64,000 nt of DNA from Phymatolithon calcareum (Eukaryota; Rhodophyta; Florideophyceae; Hapalidiales), in NCBI GenBank assembly GCA_977006965.1, contig OZ345361.1, forward strand, positions 2,604,001-2,668,000, written 5' to 3'. A model generated the notes under the pieces. That model saw only the letters and a list, made by a program, of their open reading frames with translations. It was not told where the DNA came from and searched no databases. A program made the translations under genes and the position numbers. Shown in pieces: positions 1-8,792 of the stretch. Position 1 is the stretch's first letter, and each line of letters begins with the position of its first letter.

Positions 1-751
1 TCATCGCTCCGCAACGCTGAGCCAAGCTCTAAAATTGCCTTGATGCTTTTCACATGGTGCAAATTCCTCTGGATATTGGCAACAAAAGGCTTCTCTTTCG
101 GGGATACGCGTGCTCTTCTCGGTATAAAACAGGTTCTGCCAAGATTGTTTTTCCGTCTCGGCATTGAACTGAAAACGCACTTCTTCCCAAATTGAATGCC
201 ACAAACTCCTGCAGTTTGCAAAAAAGAGACATATTCAAGCTTTCGTTCCATGCTTCAGCGAAAATGCATACGCAGGTCGTTCAGAGAACCAAAAGCTATC
301 CCTTCATCGTGGAATGTTGCACTGAAGAGGTTTAAATCTTAGAACAGAATATGGCCACTTTGGGGGAGGTAAGCACTCTGGACGGAAAAGAGATCATAGA
401 TCTACTCGCCTTCGCAATGTCATACCAGCAATTATGTCATACTTCACCTACAATACGTGTAATGATCTCGTTTCAGCTGGCGGGATCGCCTCAACCTTCT
501 ATGAATCATTGCATCCGAGAAGGGGATTTCGGAAACTAAAGCGGACGGCGTCAATGAAATGATCCTGACCTAAGACGCAGTGCATGCTCTCAGCATCTGC
601 TAACAGATTTCAGGATCTCGTGGACGAGCGTGGGACGTAGGCGGTGAGAACTTCGAGCTGACATTGGTTTTGGAGTGAAAGCGCGACGTTTTGAGTTCCG
701 GGATCACGAGCCGCATCTGCTTGAAGTGCGTCACCTTTCGGAAGCTGCATT
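1..751. other. Intergenic / unresolved 5' region
   Basis: No gene can be supported. Splice-like signals are present: an ATG at 351 is followed after six codons by a GTAAGC donor-like site at 369, a TTTCAG acceptor-like site lies near 473, and a second acceptor follows a GCTAAC branch-like motif (599-604, AG at 612-613). Short open stretches after these sites do not join into a recognisable protein. They may be 5' exons of the NblA-like gene or of a small unknown gene. Confidence 0.4.
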
Positions 752-1294
752 ATGCGCGCCCAGGGAGAGACGGAAAGGCAGGGACACGCGACCGCCTTCG
801 TGCCGATGTGTGGTACTGGAATTCTAGAGCATTGGCAGCGTCAACCATTGCGAGTTTCAAAACGACCGAGAAAGCAATGCAATTCATTTGGACGGGTACA
901 AATGACTGGGGGTATTGGATACGTTCCCTCCGAGGATGACAGGCCTGAAAGTGCTCCAAAAGTGCCGACAGAGCTTTCTTTAGCTCAACAACTTTTATTG
1001 AAGCAATACGAAGACCAAGTGGAGCGAATGACAACAAAGGAATGCCAAGAACTCGCATTGGAGGTTGCTCGGCAAATGATGGTTAAGGTATGTGTACTGC
1101 GCCCGTCAGTATTATCCGAGTCCTTGCATCGCACATCTGACCCAATTTTTGCTTTCCCTGGTTCCGACTTGTCCTCTCTTAAATTCGGGACTGCTTGGCA
1201 GGATAATATTTTGAGAACAATGCTGAAGAAAGATTCCCCGTTTGGGGCTGAGCCTCCCGACCCGTCAAAATTCAAAAAATCGGCTGGTAGTTAG
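752..1294 (+). CDS. NblA/Ycf18-like phycobilisome degradation protein, nuclear, two exons
   Basis: NblA is a small adaptor that binds phycobiliproteins and directs phycobilisomes to Clp proteolysis under nutrient stress. Exons 752-1087 and 1202-1294 are joined over a 114-nt GTATGT...GGCAG intron, giving about 142 residues. The core (about residues 68-120) has the family pattern: ELSLxQQ near the start of the first helix, QVERM, then RQMMVKDN spanning the splice junction exactly, and a final LLK-like TMLKK. The in-frame intron is not NblA-like, and removing it restores the family spacing. The roughly 65-residue N-terminal extension is basic and contains AFVP, resembling the Phe motif of red-algal transit peptides, so import into the plastid is inferred. 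The start is uncertain: ATG at 752 or 806, or an upstream exon. The C-terminal tail after the core is longer than in cyanobacterial NblA. The gene is usually plastid-encoded (ycf18) in red algae. Confidence 0.72.
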   Translation: MRAQGETERQGHATAFVPMCGTGILEHWQRQPLRVSKRPRKQCNSFGRVQMTGGIGYVPSEDDRPESAPKVPTELSLAQQLLLKQYEDQVERMTTKECQELALEVARQMMVKVCVLRPSVLSESLHRTSDPIFAFPGSDLSSLKFGTAWQDNILRTMLKKDSPFGAEPPDPSKFKKSAGS

Positions 1295-1952
1295 GGGCTA
1301 TTTGACCTGACAATTAAGGTGAATAGTATACGACATATATCTCCAAGAAAGCCTTTCACAAATAACAGTTTAATTTCTCGGTGCACACCCAATTTCGTCA
1401 GCCACAAACGATGAAGATTATGTTATACCAAAGGAATATTTAAGGACCTTCGGCACCTACTGGAACAGCATTTTCGCCTTCTCGCTTCAGAGCAGGTCAC
1501 TCACCTAGTCTGTTCTCTCGTTCTGGATAGGTATGGGACTGGCGGCACGTCGTTAACTTCTGGGAGCCAGAAACGTCATCGGCTAGACAATGGTCTGCTC
1601 GAAGGTGGAACTCGGGAAGCTAGTCTGCAAACGCAAAGACTTTACGAAATCTTTTGTATTCGCCGTGTCTCATTCTGTTATCTGATTTCCCGTATTCCAC
1701 ACACACACACACACCTATGCCCATTGTCGAACAAAACCGGCTCACGTCCAGAAGATCTGGTGAGGTGAATCCTGTCTCGTACCTACAGAAATAGCTTTTC
1801 CTTTCTCTTCGCCTCTGCGCGATCACTGTGCAAGTGACAACCAAGTAAGCTATTCCGACTGTACATGATCCTTGCTCCTCAGCGCTTCAGGTGTGCTATA
1901 CTACAGTACACCTCTTTGCGTCAGTACAGACGATACATAATAATATTACAAT

Positions 1953-1995
1953 CTCGAGCTCCTTGAACATTATAATAACGTTCAAGGAGCTCGAG
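1953..1995. repeat. Palindrome, 16-bp perfect arms, 11-nt loop
   Basis: Left arm 1953-1968 (CTCGAGCTCCTTGAAC) is the exact reverse complement of 1980-1995, with an AT-rich loop between. It would form a stable hairpin in single-stranded DNA or RNA. Confidence 0.9.
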
Positions 1996-2372
1996 ACACG
2001 GTGTCCGGGGCGCCACCATAATTTGTGTAAGGCGAATTGAGCAGCGCAGGGACTTTTACCGTCCCCTGAGGGTTCAAAACTGTAAGAATGGGCCATGTCT
2101 GGCCATTGCCGCTTATATCGGTCATGCTCGCTTCCACTCGCATCCGCCACAATCTCACTCCGATTCATCTACTTTTCTCATCTCCACATCTCACTTCTCT
2201 AGACAAGACCACAACCCGACATCTGCTCCCCACACACAATTCTGTCGATACCCCGGCACCGTCAACATCAACCTTTCTAGCTACACACACAGCTTCCTCA
2301 ACCTACAACAACATTAAATGGGACCTGCACAACACCAACTTCACGTGTAGGGTAACCACTCTGGACATTTTG

Positions 2373-2422
2373 CCCATATGCGCGCGCGAAGTCCACATGT
2401 GGACTTCGCGCGCGCATATGGG
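2373..2422. repeat. Perfect 50-nt palindrome without loop
   Basis: The left half 2373-2397 (starts CCCATATGCGCGCG) is the exact reverse complement of 2398-2422, with no spacer and no mismatch. Such sequence is normally unstable in genomes. It may be a foldback element or a recent palindrome-forming event. Confidence 0.92.
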
Positions 2423-3006
2423 ACGCTCTGCTTACAAAACAACAAATTTTTTTAAAAAATGAATATTTTGTTATTTTAAAAATTTTGTAACTGGACAAAC
2501 TTGGAAAGCGTAAGCATGGAAATGATGAATTAAAAACACCAGTAATGCCGTATTTTGGCACACTTAATCCTTACTTCTGGTTAAAATTTGGGGATTTTTT
2601 GAGTATGCAGCACCGATGCATAGGACACCTTGTATTGGGAGAGTGCGATGTAAAGCATTGTTGTCGATGCAACTTTGAAAAGGTATCGAAAATTGTCCCG
2701 TTGCATAAGATGCACTAATGCAGTGACGTAAATATCACTGTCCTGAATCAGGAGAGGACGCCTGATCCAGTAATTTTGCATCCATGATGAGGGTGAGTCT
2801 ATCATAAAATTCAATAAGTGCCATTTTTGTACGATCACATGCTATCTCAAGTTTACCGTTCAGACCTGAAGGAATATTCAAAAAGCACTCTAGCCGCACC
2901 AGACCGTCATCGGACAAGAACGCGAAGTTGCCATTAACGTCTCTGCCTCGCATACCGCGTATCGATCGCCGGGACCAGAGTTGCACGTCAGAACAAGGCC
3001 AGCATT

Positions 3007-3720
3007 ATGCTTCACAAGCTCAAGAGAAGCGTCGTGGGCAGTATCCAAGCGCGACATGAACCGAAGAGTGCCGAATTTGAGAACGCTCAGCAGCGTCTTG
3101 ACAACATCGAGCGCGCGCTCACGAATGCACTAGACTCCATCGCTAAGGCAGAGAAGTCCTGGATAGCTGTCGCTGACGCCGCGCAGGACTTTTGCGATGG
3201 TCTACACTCACTCTATCCTCAGGACGATGACATTCGCGCGCTGTTCAAGAAAACGCTGGCTGAGACCTCTGCTCTACAAAAGGATGTCAAAAGTGAGCCG
3301 GATGTCTCCTCGAACGTGAATAACATTGAGCGTGTTGTGCGCGGCTATCTGACTGAAATCAAAACGTTAAAGAGTGAGTATCCTAAGGTCGAGATTGCAC
3401 GGAAGGATTTTGCAATGTATCAACGCAAGGTGGATAGACTCGAGCATAAGGATTCTCAGGACGAGAAGAAGCAGAAGTTTTTGGAATTACTGGAAGGTGC
3501 GCGGGCAACGTATGACTCCATTCTGGATGGAATCGTTCATCGGATGAACTCGACGTACGACAAGTCGCCGACCATGTTCCGCGCAGCGTTCGTGGCGTAC
3601 TGGCTTTGCCAGAGAAAGGTGCATGGCGCTGTATCGCAGTACTTCCAACCGGCGATTAATTACGCTGGGGACAACGAGTTCGATCTATTTGGTGGAAGTC
3701 AGGTTGCAAGGAAGTCATGA
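3007..3720 (+). CDS. BAR-domain protein, probable membrane-curvature factor
   Basis: Single exon of 237 residues, opening MLHKLKRSVVGS, an amphipathic basic start compatible with an N-BAR helix. Almost the whole length is helical with heptad-like hydrophobics. It contains features typical of amphiphysin/endophilin-type BAR domains: an early RLDNIERAL segment, a central acidic/basic helix (KVEIARKDFAMYQRKVDRLEHKD), and a C-terminal helix with FRAAFVAYW. No SH3 domain follows; the protein ends shortly after the last helix (FDLFGGSQ). Proteins of this type dimerise and bend or sense membranes during endocytosis and vesicle traffic. The family is assigned by overall pattern rather than a catalytic motif, so the subfamily is uncertain. 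The ATG at 3007 is the first in frame. Confidence 0.65.
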   Translation: MLHKLKRSVVGSIQARHEPKSAEFENAQQRLDNIERALTNALDSIAKAEKSWIAVADAAQDFCDGLHSLYPQDDDIRALFKKTLAETSALQKDVKSEPDVSSNVNNIERVVRGYLTEIKTLKSEYPKVEIARKDFAMYQRKVDRLEHKDSQDEKKQKFLELLEGARATYDSILDGIVHRMNSTYDKSPTMFRAAFVAYWLCQRKVHGAVSQYFQPAINYAGDNEFDLFGGSQVARKS

Positions 3721-4449
3721 GCTTGATAACGCGGCCTACTCCACTGTTCAGAATATTATTCTCATCCGTGTTGCCCCGATTATTCCTTAATTGTTCCTTA
3801 ATTGTTCTATTGAATCCCTTATAGTTAAAGTCAGATCCGACAGTAACGGCGGAACATCAGCCGAAAGCGGTACTCGCCACTTTGAACTTGTGCTAGATAG
3901 CTGTAAACTTCTTCTATTTGCAATGTGATGACATAACGACGGGAAATGACGAAGGGGAGGGTCCACGAAAGGCCATATGTTGCTCGCCGCGCGACGAATA
4001 GAAATGGCGCCAGAAGCAAACGGAAAATTCGAAACGCTTCTCAGCAAGGTAGAAGTTCGCATCCCCGCAGTACAAGGCGCGAACATCGTGCTTGAATCAG
4101 ACTCTTAACATATCACATTTCCACCGCTAACAAGCGTCGACACTGCCCGTCATGCTTAGCGACAGGGCTTTACTCAAACCGGTACGCAGCTTCGGACTGT
4201 ACGAACAGGATAGGCAACAACAATCTAAGCGTCAGTTTTAGTACCAGTAACGTCAAGAAGATATTCAACAGCCGTTTCCTATCCAGTAAAAGAGGACCAC
4301 TCTCCACAGATAACAAAGCATATGTCGCGGTAGAAAAGAGACTGTCAAGCTCGGATAACTCAATTGCATGGTGTGCCTTCATGGTCGAGAACTTGCGCTG
4401 TTACAGTACGTCACGCTACATAAGAGTTATGGATGCAAGGAGCGCTAGT
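3721..4449. other. Intergenic region
   Basis: No supported gene. A 70-codon minus-strand frame (4382-4170, with ATG) encodes a Leu-rich hydrophobic stretch (LLNIFLTLLVL) that could be a tiny membrane protein, but it has no other support. Confidence 0.4.
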
Positions 4450-4851
4450 TCAACCTGGACTTTTGCCAGCTCCTTCGTCCTGTTTAGGATCTTGCCGCCT
4501 ATCTTTTCTCCTTTTGGCAAGTCGCATTCCCGACACAAAACCTTCCTTTTCATCAGTCCTGGCATCTGTCTTACCGTCCGCGGCAATGTCAAGATCTGGC
4601 CGATCTTTCTCCTTATTCAATCCTAAGTTTTTCCAATCCTCCTTTGCCATGAGCCCAGATTCCATGCGACACTGTAGATATTTTCGTGCTTCATTCCGAC
4701 ACTTGCCAGCCTGTTTGTTGTGCTCTCGAAGGCAGTCCTCATAGCTCTGCGCAAACGCTTTGCATTCTCCCAAGTGATCAAGAGGAAAACTGCCCTTCGC
4801 TGGCGGCTTTGGCGCAAGTGCTCTTCCGGAGAGTGACGTGGATGTTGTCAT
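4450..4851 (-). CDS. COX19: COX19, mitochondrial twin CX9C copper-related assembly factor
   Basis: 133 residues. The first half matches the COX19 pattern closely: PPAKGSFPLDHLGEC, then a twin CX9C pair (C-KAFAQSYED-C and C-RNEARKYLQ-C), followed by RMESGLM and NLGL. COX19 acts in the mitochondrial intermembrane space in copper delivery and redox signalling for cytochrome c oxidase assembly; the CX9C pairs form a CHCH hairpin imported by the Mia40 route. The roughly 50-residue charged tail after the conserved core is lineage-specific. The ATG at 4851 gives the usual short leader before PPxKGSFPLDH, so the start is well supported. Single exon. Confidence 0.93.
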   Translation of the reverse strand: MTTSTSLSGRALAPKPPAKGSFPLDHLGECKAFAQSYEDCLREHNKQAGKCRNEARKYLQCRMESGLMAKEDWKNLGLNKEKDRPDLDIAADGKTDARTDEKEGFVSGMRLAKRRKDRRQDPKQDEGAGKSPG

Positions 4852-5325
4852 GATTTCGATAGAGCAGGTGTTGACATGAACAGAGTCTGTTTGACAAGGC
4901 AGGTGAGCTTTTGTCTCTTCATTTGAGATTCAGACTGCTACGGGTACGATACAATGAGATTTTTTGAAAAGATTGTGCTATTTCAAAAACACCTTGGAAT
5001 ATGAGTTCGGATTGGATGCTTTTGGGACGTGCTCCCAAAACGTTCCCATTTTGGGAATATTTTAAAATTTAGATTCTTTTGAATCTAGGCAACGTCCGGT
5101 ACTGACGTGTGTTGTCCAATGACTCATGAGTAAATCACAATGTTCATCTGGAAGGACACGTGTCACGAGTGCCACTGAGGCTCCTTTTGATCGTTAACCT
5201 CATCGTTACTCCTGTCACTCATCTTCGGCCTTGAAGAAGTGCTACGTCACTGAAGATGTGGAATTGATTCAAGGGAAGCAACAAACGAAGCGCTGTCTGA
5301 CACACTGAGGCTGTCGTTTCGAGTA
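4852..5325. other. Intergenic region with short hairpins
   Basis: Divergent promoter region between COX19 (minus) and the MgtC-like gene (plus). It holds small inverted repeats: TTTTGGGA/TCCCAAAA at 5020-5040 and TAGATTC/GAATCTA at 5070-5087, separated by AT-rich sequence. No gene. Confidence 0.6.
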
Positions 5326-6453
5326 ATGCGAACGCCGGACGTTCACCGCTACACCCTTATTCCCGCACAAATTACCCGCAACCCAATGAGACGATGTCGA
5401 GTCTCTTCATCATCACAGCTCGCCTTCGTCCTGCCTGTCGACATCCTTCTGCGCATCCGTCGGACAGCAGTCGTCGTACTCACCTCGGCGGCAATATCGC
5501 TGACTCCAGGAGTCGTAAGTCCAGCACGCGCGACGGCCGCGGCGTCATTGCGACAAGATCCTAAACCGGCCGTAATATTTGACCGCAGCTATGCAAACAG
5601 ACCAAACCCGATTTGGGAGTCACTTAGCATGAGCAGCAGCGAACAGCCTGCTGCATCGCAACCTTTGCACGCCTCTGTTGCAGAGCGACTGAATGTGCCC
5701 CGGAACTCTTTAAAGGGTGCTACTAAGCGTATTCTCCTGGTTGATGAGGTGCGAATTCTCATGCGCTTACTCGTCGCGCTTACCGTTGGCGGAATTATCG
5801 GGGTGGAACGTCGCGCAGCAAAGAGTTTTGCAGGTGTTCGAACGTTTAGTCTCGTGAGTCTCGGTGCTGCCATATTCATGTCTACCGCGCTCGTAGCGTT
5901 TCCGAATGCGGATCCAGCTCGTGTAGCTGCAGCTATTTCGTCATCTGTTGGATTTCTTGGCGCCGGTGTCATGTCGAAGAACAGTCAACACTCGCGCGGA
6001 CTCACAACTGCTTCTTCTGTATGGCTCGCGGCTGCCCTCGGGATAGCAGCAGCGTCTGGTCTTTTCATCTTATCGTATACGGGCGCTATATTAACGGTAC
6101 TAATTGCGCGATATGCACGGTTTGATAATTCTTTACATCTCATTCATCCATCGGTTATTGGCGAGGATATTCATGACGATATTCGTGTTGAAGGAGGCAA
6201 TCTTGGCTATGTTCTGGATCCATTGAGCCGGGCTAAATCTTCGCTGGAGATTGCGTCTAATGGGCAGAGTCGTGCATCCGCGCTTTCGAATGGCGAACTT
6301 GAGGCTTCCTTGCGAGGGGAAAAGGAGTCGCTATGGGAAACCTTGGGGGAAGATGAGGAGACTGTTGATGCTTCGACTATGGCGAAAGAGGGCGGCGAAG
6401 AGTCTTCGTCCCGTTATGCTGATAATGGGTCTGCGGGACGAATTGAAAAATGA
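5326..6453 (+). CDS. MgtC/SapB-family membrane protein, likely plastid-targeted
   Basis: 375 residues. The MgtC core (about residues 140-270) is clear: four or five membrane helices with RLLVALTVGGIIGVERR, a GVRTFSLVSLGAAIF helix, a helix ending VGFLGAGVMSK, and GLTTASSVWLAAALGIA. These are the conserved family signatures. Bacterial MgtC proteins influence Mg2+ adaptation and F-type ATP synthase. The roughly 120-residue N-terminal extension contains AFVLP, then RIRRTAVVVL, a hydrophobic run and SPARATA. This resembles a plastid transit peptide followed by a twin-Arg thylakoid-type signal with an AxA site; targeting is inferred. The C-terminal 110 residues are acidic and probably soluble. A cyanobacterial origin is plausible. 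Single exon; ATG at 5326, with a second in-frame ATG at residue 21. Confidence 0.8.
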   Translation: MRTPDVHRYTLIPAQITRNPMRRCRVSSSSQLAFVLPVDILLRIRRTAVVVLTSAAISLTPGVVSPARATAAASLRQDPKPAVIFDRSYANRPNPIWESLSMSSSEQPAASQPLHASVAERLNVPRNSLKGATKRILLVDEVRILMRLLVALTVGGIIGVERRAAKSFAGVRTFSLVSLGAAIFMSTALVAFPNADPARVAAAISSSVGFLGAGVMSKNSQHSRGLTTASSVWLAAALGIAAASGLFILSYTGAILTVLIARYARFDNSLHLIHPSVIGEDIHDDIRVEGGNLGYVLDPLSRAKSSLEIASNGQSRASALSNGELEASLRGEKESLWETLGEDEETVDASTMAKEGGEESSSRYADNGSAGRIEK

Positions 6454-7340
6454 GGTAGGTGGTCTGTCTGTTTTGGAAGCTCAGTTTTGTATTGTTTTCG
6501 TCATTCCAACGAGATGAAAGTTGGGTGATGAATGGGGGTGGGGTCGTGAGCGATGTTCGCGCTTTGTACTTCGACGACTTGCTTTTTGTACATTATAGTA
6601 TTGGAACAAGACTAAAAAGTAATTTCCTTTCGCTGCTCTTCCTCCCATGTGACCACCCACGCCTGCGTGGAGTAGACGTCATTGTAAACCTGGAGATTGG
6701 ATTGGACCTTCCTTATAGCCAAAATTTGGCGCGTTCGTGATGGACAGTGCTGCTTTTTAAACTATTGATTCGATAACGCTTGTCTTAGCACATTTTTTCA
6801 TGACTGGGGCGTGTACTGTACCGTGCTCTCCATCTTCTCGGATTATGGGCCGAGTACAGTAGTACTTTGCTCAAACAAACAGTAGAGCTACTGTATAGCA
6901 CGGAGCTTGCGGATTTCGGCGGGAGCTTACAATATTCTGACGACTTTGATCGAATATCACCGATATACAGTAGTCCCTTTTTGTTTCTGATGCATTAATT
7001 ATTACGCGCAGGTGTCGTGTAGATCAATCAGAACGACATATTGATTAAAAATTTCAAAGCTTGCGTTTCACTACAGTACCGAAAAACGAGGAATAGACGA
7101 TCGCTCAATGCCATGGATGCTAGCAATCATGAAGAAGTCTTCTCTTGACTTGAAAAACAAGTCATCGCACGTCCAACAATGGACGGATCCATTGCGAGTA
7201 TGATTCTTCCTTCCCCAGAAGAATATCTCAATGTTGGCGCCCCAGCGACGTGAGCGCAGAACATCTTTGCATTGTTTCAATTGTCGCGTGTTTCCAGCCT
7301 ACTTCCGCGGCGCGCGTGCCGCGCCTCAACGCTCTCTGCG
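6454..7340. other. Intergenic region with clustered TACAGTA/TACTGTA motifs
   Basis: No supported gene. The heptamer TACAGTA or its complement TACTGTA occurs repeatedly between about 6812 and 7080, sometimes overlapping with GTAC. Confidence 0.6.
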
Positions 7341-8448
7341 ATGGCTCCCGAGCGGATGCGGGTAATAATGTACAGGTACGAAAGTACGGCCACATTCTCC
7401 GCGCCTCCTTCCGTCAACCTCCTCGGCGTCTAACTCATCCGTGCCGTGCAGTACAATGCCTTTCGAGCGACGCATATTCGAGTCCGTGCTACAAAAGCAG
7501 CCCGCATCGGAAATAACGTTTGATATGGTGTTCGTCACCGCGAGATTGGACGCAAGCACAGTTGGGCTCGCCGCCGGCGCAACGGCATTGTGTTTATTTG
7601 TCCGGGATCGAGCGGACGAAACGGTGTTACGCATTTTGCATGCACAAGGGGTCCGTCTTCTCGCATTACGATATGCCGGGACACCAGCATTTGACGCACG
7701 CGCGGCCGCAAAGCTCGGCCTGCGTGTCACTCGTGTACCGGCACAGGCGTCGACAAGCGTGGCAGAATTTGCAATCACCCTCATTCTCTCGCTAGGACGT
7801 CGTGTGCACATTGCTGCGAATCGCGTGCGCGACGGCAATCTTTCATTGCAAGGCGGGTTAGTCGGCGAGGATATGGAAAATCGTATCATTGGTGTGGTCG
7901 GCACTGGAGAGGTTGGTGGTCGTGTTGTACAAATTCTTCGCGGATTCGATGCTAACGTTTTGGCATTCGATACCATTGAGAATCCGCGCGTCAAGGCTGC
8001 TGGGGCGACATATGTCTCATTGGATAAGTTACTCTCGGATAGCGATGTGCTCACGTTGCATGCGCCGCTCGTTCCCGGGACGCGGAACATGATCAATGAG
8101 CACTCCTTGTCACAGTGCAAGAAGGGAGTGCATATCGTGAACACCTCGAGGGCAGGTCTCATCGATCGAAAGGCGCTGGTGAGCGCGTTGCGGGCGGGAC
8201 GGGTGGGTGCGGTGGCAATGGACGTTTTTGAGAGGGATTCCAACCTGTTCTTCCAAGACGAGTGTGAGGAAGGGGGTGATCTCGATTTTCAGATGCTTCG
8301 GTCGATGCCGAATGTCCTTATTACGGGTCATCAATCAGCGTTGACAGAAAATGCGTTGGAAGAGGAGGCTAAAGTAACAATTCGATTGTTAAACCAATTT
8401 CAAGCTGGCGGTCGTCTCGATACTGAAATCCGAACAGATGCAAAATAA
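7341..8448 (+). CDS. D-lactate dehydrogenase (LdhA type), two exons
   Basis: NAD-dependent reduction of pyruvate to D-lactate, most like fermentative LdhA. Exon 1 is 7341-7375 and exon 2 is 7452-8448 (343 residues). The first exon is needed for the first beta strand: spliced, it reads MRVIMYSTMPF, aligning with the MKLAVYSTKQY start of bacterial LdhA. The 76-nt intron has a GTACG donor and CTAAC about 18 nt before the AG. The protein shows GVVGTGEVGGRV (NAD-binding GxGxxG), NTSRAGLID with the catalytic Arg, DVFERDSNLFF (Glu and the LdhA-specific LFF), and TGHQSALT with the catalytic His. Length matches the family (about 330). No long targeting peptide is seen, so it is probably cytosolic. A bacterial origin followed by intron gain is inferred. 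Confidence 0.92.
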
Positions 8449-8792
8449 AACTCACAGGGCCCACAATCGACTGATGTCTTCGAGTTGTACATTTCTTCTA
8501 GTTCACAATCAAATCTCCGCCGTCAAGCAAGTTAGTAACTGACGAGATTCAATATTGGAATGCATATCCTCAGGGCTGATAACTAAACTCCACACGATAT
8601 TGTAGAGTTTTTCCATCTGATCCAACAGGAGGAAGTATTGTTTAGAAGAACTGTTGAGGCTTGTAATAAAAATAAGAGGTCCTTTTGCTTTAATTAGCCG
8701 AGCTTGCATGTGTTGCGTAAGCGAATTGATACTGTCCAACATGCGTAGATTGACGACCACAAGTTACGCAAGTTGCAGACAAAACACTGTCT
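8449..8792. other. Intergenic, nothing recognised
   Basis: 344 nt between the convergent D-lactate dehydrogenase and Borealin-like genes. No motif stands out. Confidence 0.5.

Larger units (their letters stand above)
1295..3006. other. Intergenic region with palindromes and an (AC)n tract
   Basis: About 1.7 kb without a supported gene. It holds an (AC)8 microsatellite at 1699-1714 and two long palindromes (listed separately). A 72-codon minus-strand frame with an ATG (2953 down to 2735) has a plausible composition but no recognisable family and lies just upstream of the BAR-domain gene, so it is noted only. The rest shows nothing. Confidence 0.5.

Noticed and set aside
1699-1714. (AC)8 microsatellite as a regulatory element
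   Set aside because: Short simple repeats are common and nothing here ties it to a gene.
7326-8243. Minus-strand frame of 305 codons opposite D-lactate dehydrogenase
   Set aside because: Composition (Ala, Arg, Ser, Thr) mirrors the codon use of the real gene; no motif.
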